NCBI RefSeq assembly: GCF_048820895.1 | Contig: NZ_JBMERQ010000002.1 | Coordinates: 248,001-312,000 of the forward strand | DNA: 64,000 nt | Source: Cribrihabitans_A neustonicus | GTDB taxonomy: Bacteria; Pseudomonadota; Alphaproteobacteria; Rhodobacterales; Rhodobacteraceae | Direction: 5' to 3' | In this document: one piece after another, positions 1-8,505 of the stretch | Position numbering within the stretch: position 1 is the first letter of the stretch | Layout of the letters: each line of letters starts with the position of its first letter | Translations under genes and position numbers: made by a program | The notes under the pieces: model-generated | Databases searched by the model: none | The model's input: only the letters and a program-made list of their open reading frames with translations | What the model was told of the DNA's origin: nothing

Positions 1-1
1 G

Positions 2-1627
2 GTGCAGGCCGGCGATTTCCTGATCCTGGTGCAGCGCCGCTCGGAGCTGTTTTCCGAGATCATCCGCGCCTGTAAGAAGGCCGAGCTGCCCATCGCCGGC
101 GCCGACCGGCTGAAGGTCGGAGCGGAACTCGCGGTGAAGGACATTGCCGCGCTCCTGCGTTTCCTGGCGCTGCCGGAGGACTCGCTGTCGCTGGCCGAGG
201 CGCTGAAATCGCCCATCTTCGGCTGGAGCGAGCAGATGCTATTCGACCTCGCCCACCGGCGCGACGGCCCCTACTTGTGGTCCACCCTGCGCGAGCGTGC
301 GGCGGAGTTCCCGGAGACGCTCGAAATCCTCGACGATCTGCGCGCCAACGCCGATTTCCTGCGGCCCTACGATCTGATCGAGCGCATCCTGACCCGCCAC
401 CAGGGCCGGCAGAAGCTGCTTGGCCGCTTGGGGCCTGAAGCGGAGGACGGGATCAACGCTCTCCTGTCGCAGGCGCTCGCCTACGAGCGCTCGGACGTGC
501 CCAGCCTCACCGGCTTCCTGGTCTGGATGCAGACCGACGATCTGGAGATCAAGCGCCAGATGGGCAGCGCCGGCAACATGATCCGGGTGATGTCGGTGCA
601 TGGCTCCAAGGGTCTGGAAGCGCCGATCGTGATCCTGCCCGACACCGCCAAGCGCCGCCCGCCCACCGACCCGGAGATCATGACCGCGGGTGAGGTGCCG
701 CTGTGGAAGGTGCCCAAGGACCAGATGCCCGACGCCATGCTCGCCGCACGGGAAGCGGCGCAGGAGAAGCTCCAGAACGAGCGGCTGCGGCTGCTCTACG
801 TGGCGCTGACCCGGGCCGAGAAATGGCTGATCGTCGCCGCGGCGGGTGAGCTGAGCCCGGATGGCAGCAGCTGGTACCAGATGGTCGAGCGCGCCTTGCA
901 GGATGGCGGCGCCGCGGAATGCAAGATGCCCGGCGGCGCCGGTCTGCGCCTGCAGCATGGCGGCTGGGACGCGTTGCCGCTGGTGCATCATCCCGTCGCC
1001 GAGCCCGAAAAGCCGGTGCTGCCCGCGCTGTTCCGCCAGCCCGCGCGGCCTTATGTTGCGCCCATCGCTGCGCTCAGCCCCTCTGACCTGGGGGGCGCCA
1101 AAGCGCTGCCCGGCGAAGCCGGGATGGAGGAAGAATCCGCCAAATCCCGCGGCACGAGGCTGCACCTGCTGCTGGAACACCTGCCCGGCAAGCCAGAGGC
1201 AGATTGGCCCGCGCTGGCCAAGTCCTTGCTGCCGGAGGCAGAAGACGGCGGCGCGCTGCTGGCCGAGGCCGCGGCAGCGCTGCGCAACCCCGATTGCATC
1301 CATGTTTTTGATGCCGGGACCCTGGCCGAGGTGCCCTTCACCGCCGATCTGGAGGGGGAGCGGATTCACGGCATCATCGACCGCCTGATCCTTACACCGG
1401 AGAAAGTTCTGGCGGTGGATTTCAAGTCTAACGCCACGGTGCCGCACAGTCCGGAAGCTTGCCCCGAAGGCCTGCTGCGGCAGATGGGTGCTTATGCCCA
1501 TGCACTGTCGCAAATCTACCCCGGCCGGCAGGTGGAGACCGCAATTCTTTGGACCCGCACCGCGATGCTTATGCCGCTGCCGCACGATCTCGTGTCAGCG
1601 GCTCTGAAGCGGCGGTTGGAACCTTGA
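2..1627 (+). CDS. addA: AddA, double-strand break repair helicase-nuclease (3' part)
   Basis: C-terminal ~541 residues of the AddA subunit of the AddAB helicase-nuclease, which resects double-strand breaks for RecA loading. The 5' end lies outside the window and the frame is open to the left edge, so the first GTG is not a start. Visible are UvrD-family helicase motifs (VMSVHGSKGLE around residues 196-206 of this fragment, and LLYVALTRAEKW around 264-275) and a C-terminal RecB-type nuclease. The nuclease shows GIIDR, then AVDFKSN, then a QMGAYAHAL segment, giving the D...DxK...Q/Y pattern of the catalytic site. AddB would normally lie upstream. trxA follows 62 nt after the stop, and the candidate trxA -35 box overlaps the addA stop codon. 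Confidence 0.93.
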   Translation: MQAGDFLILVQRRSELFSEIIRACKKAELPIAGADRLKVGAELAVKDIAALLRFLALPEDSLSLAEALKSPIFGWSEQMLFDLAHRRDGPYLWSTLRERAAEFPETLEILDDLRANADFLRPYDLIERILTRHQGRQKLLGRLGPEAEDGINALLSQALAYERSDVPSLTGFLVWMQTDDLEIKRQMGSAGNMIRVMSVHGSKGLEAPIVILPDTAKRRPPTDPEIMTAGEVPLWKVPKDQMPDAMLAAREAAQEKLQNERLRLLYVALTRAEKWLIVAAAGELSPDGSSWYQMVERALQDGGAAECKMPGGAGLRLQHGGWDALPLVHHPVAEPEKPVLPALFRQPARPYVAPIAALSPSDLGGAKALPGEAGMEEESAKSRGTRLHLLLEHLPGKPEADWPALAKSLLPEAEDGGALLAEAAAALRNPDCIHVFDAGTLAEVPFTADLEGERIHGIIDRLILTPEKVLAVDFKSNATVPHSPEACPEGLLRQMGAYAHALSQIYPGRQVETAILWTRTAMLMPLPHDLVSAALKRRLEP

Positions 1628-1652
1628 CGATCTGAAAACCCGTACCTAGGTT
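1624..1652 (+). promoter_or_regulatory. Candidate trxA promoter
   Basis: TTGACG (1624-1629), a 17-nt spacer, then TAGGTT (1647-1652). The -35 box matches the sigma-70 consensus at 5 of 6 positions and overlaps the addA stop codon. The -10 is weak, as is usual in alphaproteobacteria. It sits 38 nt before the trxA start. Confidence 0.4.
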
Positions 1653-1689
1653 CCGACTCCAGTTGCCACACACTCATGGAGACATGCAT

Positions 1690-2010
1690 ATGTCCACCGT
1701 AGCCGTCACCGACGCCACCTTCGACGCCGAAGTCAAAAACTCCGATATCCCCGTCGTGGTGGATTTCTGGGCCGAGTGGTGCGGGCCCTGCAAGCAGATC
1801 GGCCCGGCTCTGGAGGAGCTGGCCAAGGAATATGATGGCAAGATCAAGATTGCCAAGGTTGATGTCGACAGCAACCCGAACTCCGCCGCTGCCATGGGCG
1901 TGCGCGGCATCCCGGCGCTGTTTATCTTCAAGGATGGCCAGGTGGTTTCCAACCGTGCCGGCGCTGCCCCGAAAGCCGCGCTGCAGAGCTGGATCGACGA
2001 ATCGATCTGA
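1690..2010 (+). CDS. trxA: Thioredoxin 1
   Basis: A 106-residue cytosolic thioredoxin that reduces protein disulfides using electrons from thioredoxin reductase. The active site WCGPCK is at residues 30-35, followed by the conserved cis-Pro segment RGIPAL. Length is close to that of E. coli TrxA. The start at ATG 1690 is preferred over in-frame ATG 1684 and an upstream extension, because GGAG at 1678-1681 is 8 nt before 1690 but only 2 nt before 1684. The gene follows addA and ends in a strong intrinsic terminator, so it is probably a single-gene transcript. Confidence 0.97.
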   Translation: MSTVAVTDATFDAEVKNSDIPVVVDFWAEWCGPCKQIGPALEELAKEYDGKIKIAKVDVDSNPNSAAAMGVRGIPALFIFKDGQVVSNRAGAAPKAALQSWIDESI

Positions 2011-2032
2011 TCCGCGCTGACCCGGATTAGCG

Positions 2033-2061
2033 AAAGGCTGCCCTTCAGGGCGGCCTTTTTT
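2033..2061 (+). terminator. Intrinsic terminator of trxA
   Basis: Inverted repeat AAGGCTGCCC / GGGCGGCCTT (one G-U pair) with a short loop, followed directly by a run of T. It lies 23 nt after the trxA stop. Confidence 0.88.
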
Positions 2062-2170
2062 GCTGCCGCCAGACAGCGCCCGCAATCTGCAGTCAGGCCA
2101 GCCTTAGAGCCCTATCCTCAATCTGCAGGGGGCCGGGACGGGAACAGCCGGGTGCGGGGGTCAAAATATC

Positions 2171-2194
2171 AAAAGCCGCCCCGTGGGCGGCTTT
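2171..2194 (-). terminator. Intrinsic terminator of the DUF1127 gene
   Basis: On the minus strand AAAGCCGCC, a 4-nt loop, then GGGCGGCTTTT: a 9-bp GC-rich stem ending in Ts. It lies about 40 nt downstream of the DUF1127 stop codon. The 2062-2170 interval between this and the trxA terminator shows no gene. Confidence 0.8.
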
Positions 2195-2232
2195 GGGAGG
2201 TCTGGCTGCCCGAAGGCAGATCAGGCATCAGC

Positions 2233-2424
2233 TCAGAATTTGGCGATGTCCAGGCGGGTCAGGCCAATGTCGTGCAGCTGGCTGTCGGTCAGCTTTGACA
2301 GTTCCTTGCGGGTCTGGCGCGACAGGTACCAGGTTACAACGCTGTTCTTCACGTCCAGAATCGAATCGACCACGCGGAGAACGGTGACTGCCCCGAGCGG
2401 CGCATGGAGGTTTGCGGTCGTCAT
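2233..2424 (-). CDS. Small DUF1127-family protein
   Basis: A 63-residue protein. Its C-terminal half has the DUF1127 (YjiS-like) pattern: an arginine-rich stretch, LSKLTDSQLHDIGLTRLDIAKF, with the conserved DIGL-R-DI core at about residues 51-59. Members in Agrobacterium and Rhodobacter are small RNA-associated regulators (for example R. sphaeroides CcaF1), usually stress-responsive; a similar role here is inference. The ATG at 2424 has AAGGA on the minus strand about 9 nt upstream. The gene is monocistronic, with its own terminator. The 2425-2649 interval upstream holds its promoter but I see no convincing boxes. Confidence 0.88.
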   Translation of the reverse strand: MTTANLHAPLGAVTVLRVVDSILDVKNSVVTWYLSRQTRKELSKLTDSQLHDIGLTRLDIAKF

Positions 2425-2649
2425 TTGCGCATGTCCTTGATGAGAAGCAGCCGGCCCCGTGCCGGTTGTGAGCCTGATTTAGAGAGGCCACCCGCGACTC
2501 ACAATTGTCCGTTGAGCAGCCCCGATTTGCACCTGCTGCATAGCTGCAACACACCCTTGCAGCTCCGCCACAGCCGCCCTGTCAGAGGCCCGGCACAAGG
2601 CCTGGCGCCGCCCCTCTGCCGCCTGCCCCGGACAGCACTCCGCCGCTCC

Positions 2650-2679
2650 CTTGTGCCGGCAGGGGGATGGTTCCATATA
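2650..2679 (+). promoter_or_regulatory. Candidate heat-shock promoter of hslV
   Basis: CTTGTG (2650-2655), 17 nt, then CCATATA (2673-2679), placed 26 nt before the hslV start. The CTTG and C(C)ATAT elements resemble RpoH-type promoters of alphaproteobacteria, but the spacing also fits sigma-70 (TTGTGC-17-CATATA). hslVU is a heat-shock operon in many bacteria, which favours the first reading. Confidence 0.45.
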
Positions 2680-2704
2680 GGGGGCAACCCAATTGGAGGC
2701 ATTT

Positions 2705-3277
2705 ATGGCAGACGATCAATTCCCCGGCTGGCACGGCACCACCATCATCGGTGTCAAGAAGAACGGAGCCGTCGTCATCGCCGGCGACGGCCAGGTGTCG
2801 CTGGGGCAGACCGTGATCAAGGGCACCGCCCGCAAGGTGCGCCGGCTGTCGCCCGGAGGCTTCGACGTGGTAGCAGGCTTTGCCGGCTCCACCGCCGACG
2901 CCTTTACGCTGTTGGAGCGGCTGGAAGCCAAGCTGGAAGCCACCCCCGGCCAGCTCGCCCGTGCCAGTGTCGAACTGGCCAAGGACTGGCGCACCGACAA
3001 GTACCTGCAGAAGCTGGAGGCCATGCTGATCGTCAGCGACGGCAAGGACATGTTCGTGATCACCGGCGCCGGCGACGTTCTGGAGCCCGAGCATGATGTG
3101 GCCGCGATCGGCTCGGGCGGCAATTACGCGCTGGCCGCCGCCCGCGCGATGATGGACAGCGGCAAGTCTGCCGAGGAGGTCGCCCGCGGCGCCATGGCGA
3201 TTGCCGCCGACATCTGCGTCTACACCAACGGCAACCTGACCGTGGAAACCATCACCGCCGGCGGCGCGGGAGTCTGA
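2705..3277 (+). CDS. hslV: HslV, ATP-dependent protease peptidase subunit
   Basis: A 190-residue proteasome-like threonine peptidase. It forms a double hexamer capped by the HslU ATPase to degrade misfolded cytosolic proteins. GTTIIGVKKNGAVVIAGDGQ carries the predicted catalytic Thr12, exposed after removal of an 11-residue propeptide. The ATG at 2705 is chosen because GGAGG (2695-2699) lies 5 nt upstream; an in-frame TTG at 2693 overlaps that ribosome site. One nucleotide separates its stop from the next gene (GTG 3279), and hslU follows that, so the three are probably co-transcribed. Confidence 0.97.
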   Translation: MADDQFPGWHGTTIIGVKKNGAVVIAGDGQVSLGQTVIKGTARKVRRLSPGGFDVVAGFAGSTADAFTLLERLEAKLEATPGQLARASVELAKDWRTDKYLQKLEAMLIVSDGKDMFVITGAGDVLEPEHDVAAIGSGGNYALAAARAMMDSGKSAEEVARGAMAIAADICVYTNGNLTVETITAGGAGV

Positions 3278-3278
3278 G

Positions 3279-4349
3279 GTGACGGAGATCGATCAGAACG
3301 ACCTGCGCGCTGCGGTTGGTTCCGGTCTCCTGAGCGAGGCGCAGGCAGCCTCGCTGCTGGCGCTCGCGCAGAGCCGCCGCGGCGCGCGGGAGAACCTCGC
3401 GCCGGGCGATGAGCCGTTCGAGCTGTTCAAGGGCTTCAACGAGATCTTCATTGTCATCGGCCTGATGATCCTTGCCTCCGGCTGGGCCGCGGCTACCACC
3501 GCGGTATTGTCGGGCGGGCTGGGCGGCTTCCAGGGCAAAACAGTGGCTTCGGCCGTGCTGGCGGCGCTCGCGCTCTGGGGTTTGTCGGAATACTTCATCC
3601 GCCGGCGCCGTATGGTGGCGCCGGCGATTGCGCTCTCGGCGCTCTGGGCGGTGAACGCGGGGTCGGGGCTGATGGCGCAGTTTGCCCAGCCCTTCATGGT
3701 GGCGCAGAACGACTATTCCAGCCTGCTCCTGCCCTGCGCGCTGAGCACTGCCGCGATCGCCGTCTTCTGGGCCCGCTTCCGGGTGCCCTTCGCGATGGCG
3801 CTGATTGCGCTGGGTGTCTTCGTGCTGGCGCTGCTGGCCGGCGCGGTGCAGGCGGGCACGCCCGCAAACCTTGGCGATTTTTTCCTGCTGTCTGCCAGCG
3901 GCCCCTTTGCCTGGATCACCTTGCTGGTGGGACTTGGCGTCTTTGCCGCCGCCATGGCCTTTGACCTCAGCGACCCGCACCGGGTCACCCGCCGCTCGGC
4001 GCAGGCGTTCTGGCTGCACTTGGTGGCCGCACCGGCGCTGGTGAACACCATCGCGCTGAGCCTGCTGGAAAGCGGCACCCAGACTGCCCACATGCTCCTG
4101 GTGGCGATCCTTCTGGGCTTTGCACTGGTCGCCATCGTGATCGACCGCCGCTCCTTCCTGATTGCCGCCATCGGCTACAGCGTCACCCTCGCCGGCACCG
4201 TCTTCGACGGCGAGGGCGCTGCGGCCACCATCCTTCTCCTCGGCGTGGTGCTGGTCGCGCTCGGGGCCTTCTGGTCCCGCATCCGCGCCGTCCTTCTCGC
4301 GCCCCTGTCAGGGCTCCTGCCGCTTGACCGGCTGCCGCCCGCACATTGA
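3279..4349 (+). CDS. Multi-pass membrane protein between hslV and hslU
   Basis: A 356-residue protein of unknown function. A soluble N-terminal ~50 residues (containing GLLSEAQAASLLALAQ, a style seen in DUF2157-type membrane proteins) is followed by about ten hydrophobic segments (roughly residues 52-75, 83-100, 108-130, 145-160, 165-185 and onward to about 345). The GTG start at 3279 is one nucleotide after the hslV stop, with GGGAG at 3268-3272. The stop is 13 nt before the hslU start. Its position inside the hslVU operon suggests co-regulation with the protease, for example during envelope or heat stress. No catalytic motif is evident, and the family assignment is tentative. Confidence 0.85.
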   Translation: MTEIDQNDLRAAVGSGLLSEAQAASLLALAQSRRGARENLAPGDEPFELFKGFNEIFIVIGLMILASGWAAATTAVLSGGLGGFQGKTVASAVLAALALWGLSEYFIRRRRMVAPAIALSALWAVNAGSGLMAQFAQPFMVAQNDYSSLLLPCALSTAAIAVFWARFRVPFAMALIALGVFVLALLAGAVQAGTPANLGDFFLLSASGPFAWITLLVGLGVFAAAMAFDLSDPHRVTRRSAQAFWLHLVAAPALVNTIALSLLESGTQTAHMLLVAILLGFALVAIVIDRRSFLIAAIGYSVTLAGTVFDGEGAAATILLLGVVLVALGAFWSRIRAVLLAPLSGLLPLDRLPPAH

Positions 4350-4362
4350 AACGGATACACCC

Positions 4363-5673
4363 ATGACCGACCTTACTCCCCGCGAAATCGTGTCCGAGCT
4401 GGACCGCTTCATCATCGGCCAGAAAGAGGCCAAGCGCGCCGTTGCCGTCGCCCTGCGCAGCCGCTGGCGGCGCAAGCAGCTGCCCGACGACCTGCGTGAC
4501 GAGGTCTACCCCAAGAACATCCTGATGATCGGCCCCACCGGCGTCGGCAAGACCGAGATCTCGCGCCGCCTGGCCAAGCTCGCCCGCGCGCCCTTCATCA
4601 AGGTCGAGGCCACCAAGTTCACCGAGGTCGGCTATGTCGGCCGCGACGTGGAGCAGATCATCCGCGATCTGCTGGACACCGCGATCCTCGAAACCCGCGC
4701 CTACATGCGCGAAGAGGTGAAGGCCAAGGCCCACAAGGCGGCCGAGGACCGGGTGGTCGAGGCCATCGCCGGCAGCGACGCGCGCGAGGCCACCCGCGAG
4801 ATGTTCCGCAAGAAGCTGAAGGCGGGCGAGCTCGACGACACCATGATCGAGCTGGACGTGGCCGACACCTCCAACCCGATGGGCGGCATGTTCGACATTC
4901 CCGGCCAGCCCGGCGCCAACATGGGCATGCTGAACCTCGGCGATCTATTCGGCAAGGCCATGGGCGGTCGCACCACCCGCAAGCGGATGACCGTGGCCGA
5001 AAGCTACGAGGTGCTGATCGGGGAGGAAGCCGACAAGCTTCTGGATGACGAGACCGTGACCAAGGCTGCGCTGGAATCGGTGGAGCAGAACGGCATCGTC
5101 TTCCTCGACGAGATCGACAAGGTCTGCGCCCGCCAGGAAGCCCGCGGCGGCGATGTCAGCCGCGAAGGCGTGCAGCGCGATCTGCTGCCGCTGATCGAGG
5201 GCACCACCGTTTCCACCAAGCACGGGCCGGTGAAGACCGACCACATCCTCTTCATCGCCTCCGGCGCTTTCCATATCGCCAAACCCTCCGACCTGCTGCC
5301 GGAACTGCAGGGCCGCTTGCCGATCCGGGTGAACCTCAGGGCGCTGAGCGAGGAAGACTTCGTGCGCATCCTGACCGAGACAGACAACGCGCTGACCCGC
5401 CAATACACCGCGCTGATGGGCACCGAAGAGGTCGAGGTGAGCTTCACCGAAGACGGTATCGCCGCGCTCGCGAAGATCGCTGCGGAGGTGAACCAGTCGG
5501 TGGAGAACATCGGCGCGCGGCGGCTCTATACCGTGATGGAGAGGGTGTTCGAGGAGCTGTCCTTCACCGCGCCGGACCGTCCTGGCGAGAGCATCACCGT
5601 TGATGCGGCTTTCGTGTCGAAAAACCTCGGAGAGCTCAGCCGCTCAGCCGATGTGAGCCGTTACGTGCTCTAA
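4363..5673 (+). CDS. hslU: HslU, ATPase subunit of HslUV protease
   Basis: A 436-residue AAA+ unfoldase that feeds substrates to HslV. Walker A GPTGVGKT is at residues 57-64 and Walker B VFLDEID at 246-252. The I-domain insertion lies between them and includes a Gly/Met-rich stretch at about 170-200. The C-terminus ends RYVL, the type of tail that docks into HslV. The ATG at 4363 begins MTDLTPREIV, the usual N-terminus of the family; the frame is open further upstream but that part overlaps the membrane-protein gene. E. coli HslU is 443 residues. It is third gene in the hslV operon. Confidence 0.97.
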   Translation: MTDLTPREIVSELDRFIIGQKEAKRAVAVALRSRWRRKQLPDDLRDEVYPKNILMIGPTGVGKTEISRRLAKLARAPFIKVEATKFTEVGYVGRDVEQIIRDLLDTAILETRAYMREEVKAKAHKAAEDRVVEAIAGSDAREATREMFRKKLKAGELDDTMIELDVADTSNPMGGMFDIPGQPGANMGMLNLGDLFGKAMGGRTTRKRMTVAESYEVLIGEEADKLLDDETVTKAALESVEQNGIVFLDEIDKVCARQEARGGDVSREGVQRDLLPLIEGTTVSTKHGPVKTDHILFIASGAFHIAKPSDLLPELQGRLPIRVNLRALSEEDFVRILTETDNALTRQYTALMGTEEVEVSFTEDGIAALAKIAAEVNQSVENIGARRLYTVMERVFEELSFTAPDRPGESITVDAAFVSKNLGELSRSADVSRYVL

Positions 5674-5710
5674 GCGCTCAGTCTGCTGCCAAGAGCAGGA
5701 CGCTGGACTT

Positions 5711-5738
5711 TGGCGGCAGGTGTAATAGCCTGCCGCCA
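5711..5738. terminator. Perfect hairpin between hslU and the next gene
   Basis: TGGCGGCAGG and CCTGCCGCCA form a perfect 10-bp stem with an 8-nt loop, 37 nt after the hslU stop. The following CGTCTTT is only a weak T tract. It could be the hslU terminator or a leader hairpin of the lipoprotein gene that starts at 5761. Confidence 0.5.
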
Positions 5739-5760
5739 CGTCTTTGGAGGGCGGGGCGGA

Positions 5761-6858
5761 ATGTGGCGGCTGCGCGCGGCGCTATCTTTGGGTTTGGTGC
5801 TGCTGGCCGGCTGCACCGCCCTGCCGGCTGCGCCCACCGTGCCGGACGCGCTGGAGGTTGGCACACCCAGGACCGTCTTTGCCGCCACCACCCGCGCGGA
5901 ACGGCCAGACCGTACCTTTGGTCCCGGCCGGTCGCGCAGGCTCAGCCACTTGGAGCTCACGGTCTCCATTCCGCCGCTGCGCCGCCCCGGCTCGCTTATC
6001 CCGGCCGACGGCACGCCGGATCCCCGGACCCAGTTTGCCATCGCGGAGCGCCGGCGGTTTCCGGATGCTGAGAGCTTCACCCGCCGCCTGCGCGCGGAGG
6101 CTCGCCGCACCGGCGGCGGCCACGACGCGACCGTGTTCGTGCATGGTTTCAACGCAACTCTGCCCAAGACCGCCTTCCGGGCCGCACAGCTGGCACAGGA
6201 CATTGGCCTGCCGGGCGCAACGGTGATCTACTCCTGGCCGAGCCAGGGCAGCCCCCTTGGTTACGCCTATGACGCCGACAGCGTTCTGTTTGCCCGAGAC
6301 GGGCTGGAGCAGCTTTTGCTGCAGATCCGGGCGGCGGGCTTCCGCCGTACCGTGCTGGTGGCGCACTCGCTCGGGGCACAGCTGACGATGGAGGCGCTGC
6401 GGCAGATCGAAATCAAGTCGCCGGGCTGGGCTGCAGAGAACCTGGGCGGGGTGATCCTGATGTCCCCGGACCTCGATATCGATGTCTTCAAGTCGCAGAT
6501 CGCGCAGTTCCGGACAGTGCCGCAGCCCTTCCTGATTTTTGTCTCTCGCAGCGACAAGGTTCTGACCCTCTCCCAGGGGCTGCGCGGGCGGCGCAGCGGC
6601 GAGCGGCTCGGCAACCTTGGCTCGCTGGACAGGATCGCCCATCTGCCGGTCGAGGTCATCGACACAACTGCCTATGCGGACTCCGCAGAGTCCGGCCATT
6701 TCGTCGCTGCCACATCGCCCGCATTGATCGCGCTGCTGAGCGCAGCCCGCGCAACCGCGCAAGCCTTTGGCCGGGAGGCCGGGGCCGCGCAGCTTCTGCC
6801 GGCCCGCGCCGAGCGGCGCGGCCGGGCCGTGCAGCTATCCCTCTCCGGATCGCAGTGA
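5761..6858 (+). CDS. Lipoprotein with DUF900-type alpha/beta-hydrolase domain
   Basis: A 365-residue predicted lipoprotein hydrolase. A signal peptide ends in the lipobox LLAGC, with lipidated Cys18. An esterase-like domain follows: VFVHGFN (126-131), YSWPSQG (157-163) and the nucleophile elbow AHSLGA with Ser203. This is the DUF900/COG4782 pattern. The substrate is unknown and attachment to an envelope membrane is inferred from the lipobox. The ATG at 5761 is chosen over upstream in-frame starts because it gives a clean signal peptide and follows GGAGG at 5746-5750. It converges with the smr gene, leaving only 7 nt between stops. Confidence 0.9.
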   Translation: MWRLRAALSLGLVLLAGCTALPAAPTVPDALEVGTPRTVFAATTRAERPDRTFGPGRSRRLSHLELTVSIPPLRRPGSLIPADGTPDPRTQFAIAERRRFPDAESFTRRLRAEARRTGGGHDATVFVHGFNATLPKTAFRAAQLAQDIGLPGATVIYSWPSQGSPLGYAYDADSVLFARDGLEQLLLQIRAAGFRRTVLVAHSLGAQLTMEALRQIEIKSPGWAAENLGGVILMSPDLDIDVFKSQIAQFRTVPQPFLIFVSRSDKVLTLSQGLRGRRSGERLGNLGSLDRIAHLPVEVIDTTAYADSAESGHFVAATSPALIALLSAARATAQAFGREAGAAQLLPARAERRGRAVQLSLSGSQ

Positions 6859-6865
6859 CCGGGGT

Positions 6866-7453
6866 TCAGCGCGCCCGCCGCAGGTACACGTAGTAGGCGC
6901 CGCCGCCGCCGTGGCTGACATGCGCGGGCGCCACCTGCAGCACCGCCTGCGCCAGCGGCGGCATCGCCAGCCATTGCGGCACCTGATGGCGCAGGACACC
7001 GCGCGGCACCGGCATCGGTCCCGGCTCGTCGCGGTCCTTGCCCTTGCCGGTCACCACCAGCACCAGCCGCTTGCCCGAGGCCTGCGCCGACAGGATGAAG
7101 CGGATCAGCGCCGGATGCGCGCTGTCAATGCGCATGCCGTGCAAATCCAGCTTGGCCTCCGGCCGAAGCTTGCCGCGCTTCATCCGGCGGAAGGCCTTTT
7201 CATCCATGTTGAGCGGCGCATTCCCCAGCACGCGTGCGATCGACGGCTTCAGGTCGTGGGGTGCCGGCGCAGGCTTGGCCCGGCTGCCCAATTCGAAAGG
7301 CGCCAGCCGCGGCTCCGGGTGTTTCACCGGCTTCGGTTTCGGTTTGGGCCGGGCAGGGGGCGTGGAACAAGCGCCCGGATGCAGCTTCTCAGTATGCTCG
7401 ACGACTTTCTTCCAGAGGCCGATTTCCTCCTCTGTTAATTTGCGCCGTGTCAT
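6866..7453 (-). CDS. Smr-domain protein
   Basis: A 195-residue protein. The N-terminal half is basic and proline-rich (a PKPKPKP stretch near residues 35-45). The C-terminal half is an Smr domain with LDLHGMR (about 104-110) and VVTGKGK, the landmarks of this predicted nuclease/nucleic-acid-binding fold shared with MutS2. The cellular role is unknown. The ATG at 7453 shares one base with the mltA stop (TGATG), which indicates translational coupling, so I use it rather than the GTG three bases upstream. It is last gene of the timA-mltA-smr operon. Confidence 0.92.
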   Translation of the reverse strand: MTRRKLTEEEIGLWKKVVEHTEKLHPGACSTPPARPKPKPKPVKHPEPRLAPFELGSRAKPAPAPHDLKPSIARVLGNAPLNMDEKAFRRMKRGKLRPEAKLDLHGMRIDSAHPALIRFILSAQASGKRLVLVVTGKGKDRDEPGPMPVPRGVLRHQVPQWLAMPPLAQAVLQVAPAHVSHGGGGAYYVYLRRAR

Positions 7454-8505
7454 CACAGGTCTTCCGGGAGCATCGCGTAGGCCCGCTGAATGGGCAGCAG
7501 CACCACCATCCGGCCCGGATCTTTCATCCGGCCCGCGATCTCGCCCGCGCCATCACCGGTGCCAACAAAGATATCGGCTCGCTGCGCGCCCTTTATGGCA
7601 GAGCCTGTATCCTGCGCCACCATCAGCCGGCGCAGCGGCAGAACGCCGTCCTTTTCCACCCATACAGGCGCACCAAGCGGCGTGTAGGCGGGGTCGGCGG
7701 CAATCGTGCGCATCGGGGTCACCGAGCGGTTCATTGCCCCCAGGGGCCCGCGGGAGGCCGCCAGGCGCCGCAGCTCGCGGAAGAACACATAGGAGGGGTT
7801 ATGGAGCAGGAGCTCGCGGCCCGCAGCGGGATTGCGCTGCACCCAGGCCTTGATCACCTGTGCGCTCACCTGGTGCGCCTTGTAGATGCCGCGCCGCACC
7901 AGCTCCTGGCCGATCGAGCGGTAAGGGTGGCCGTTAGCGCCGCCATAGCCCACCCGCAGCATCGTGCCATCTGGCAGGCGAATTCGGCCAGAACCTTGTA
8001 TTTGCAGAAAAAACAGCTCCACCGGGTCATCGACCCAGGCGATCTCCAGCCCGCGGCCCCGCATCACATCCGAGGTCAGGATCTCCTGCCGTGGCAGCCA
8101 CATCTCCGCCTGCCGCGCCTCGGGCGGCATTCGGTAGACCGGGTAACGGAAGCGCTCTGTCCGCACGCGGGAGCCATCCAGCTCAGGTTCGAAATAGCCG
8201 GTGAACAGGGCAGCGCTGCCGTCCTCGATCAATACCGGGCGGAAGAACAGCTCGAAGAAAGCGCGGGCGCCCTCCGGCGGCTGCTCCGAGGCGGCGCGGC
8301 AAAGCGCGGTCCAATCCGGGTCCTGGAGGTCCCGGCAAGTCTCCAGAAACACCGCCAGCGCGTCGGCGTGGGCGTCCTCCTGCCAGCCTTCCAGCTGCGA
8401 GTAGTCGAGCAGTGTCAGCACGGGCTCGCCCTGTGCTCCGGAAGCGGTCACGACAGTGCCTGCAAGCGCTGCCCCCGCCAGTGCCCTCCGGAGCGCGGCA
8501 ATCAT
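7453..8505 (-). CDS. mltA: Membrane-bound lytic murein transglycosylase A
   Basis: A 350-residue exported enzyme that cleaves glycan strands of peptidoglycan to form 1,6-anhydro ends. An N-terminal signal peptide (about 1-26, ASGAQGEP) lacks a lipobox, unlike E. coli MltA. The MltA core carries FTGYFEPELDGS and FLQIQGSGRIRLPDG. The C-terminal 3D domain contains VAQDTGSAIKG and RADIFVGTGD with the conserved Asp residues. It overlaps timA by 4 nt upstream and smr by 1 nt downstream. The pairing with TimA is conserved across roseobacters as far as I recall. Confidence 0.95.
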   Translation of the reverse strand: MIAALRRALAGAALAGTVVTASGAQGEPVLTLLDYSQLEGWQEDAHADALAVFLETCRDLQDPDWTALCRAASEQPPEGARAFFELFFRPVLIEDGSAALFTGYFEPELDGSRVRTERFRYPVYRMPPEARQAEMWLPRQEILTSDVMRGRGLEIAWVDDPVELFFLQIQGSGRIRLPDGTMLRVGYGGANGHPYRSIGQELVRRGIYKAHQVSAQVIKAWVQRNPAAGRELLLHNPSYVFFRELRRLAASRGPLGAMNRSVTPMRTIAADPAYTPLGAPVWVEKDGVLPLRRLMVAQDTGSAIKGAQRADIFVGTGDGAGEIAGRMKDPGRMVVLLPIQRAYAMLPEDL

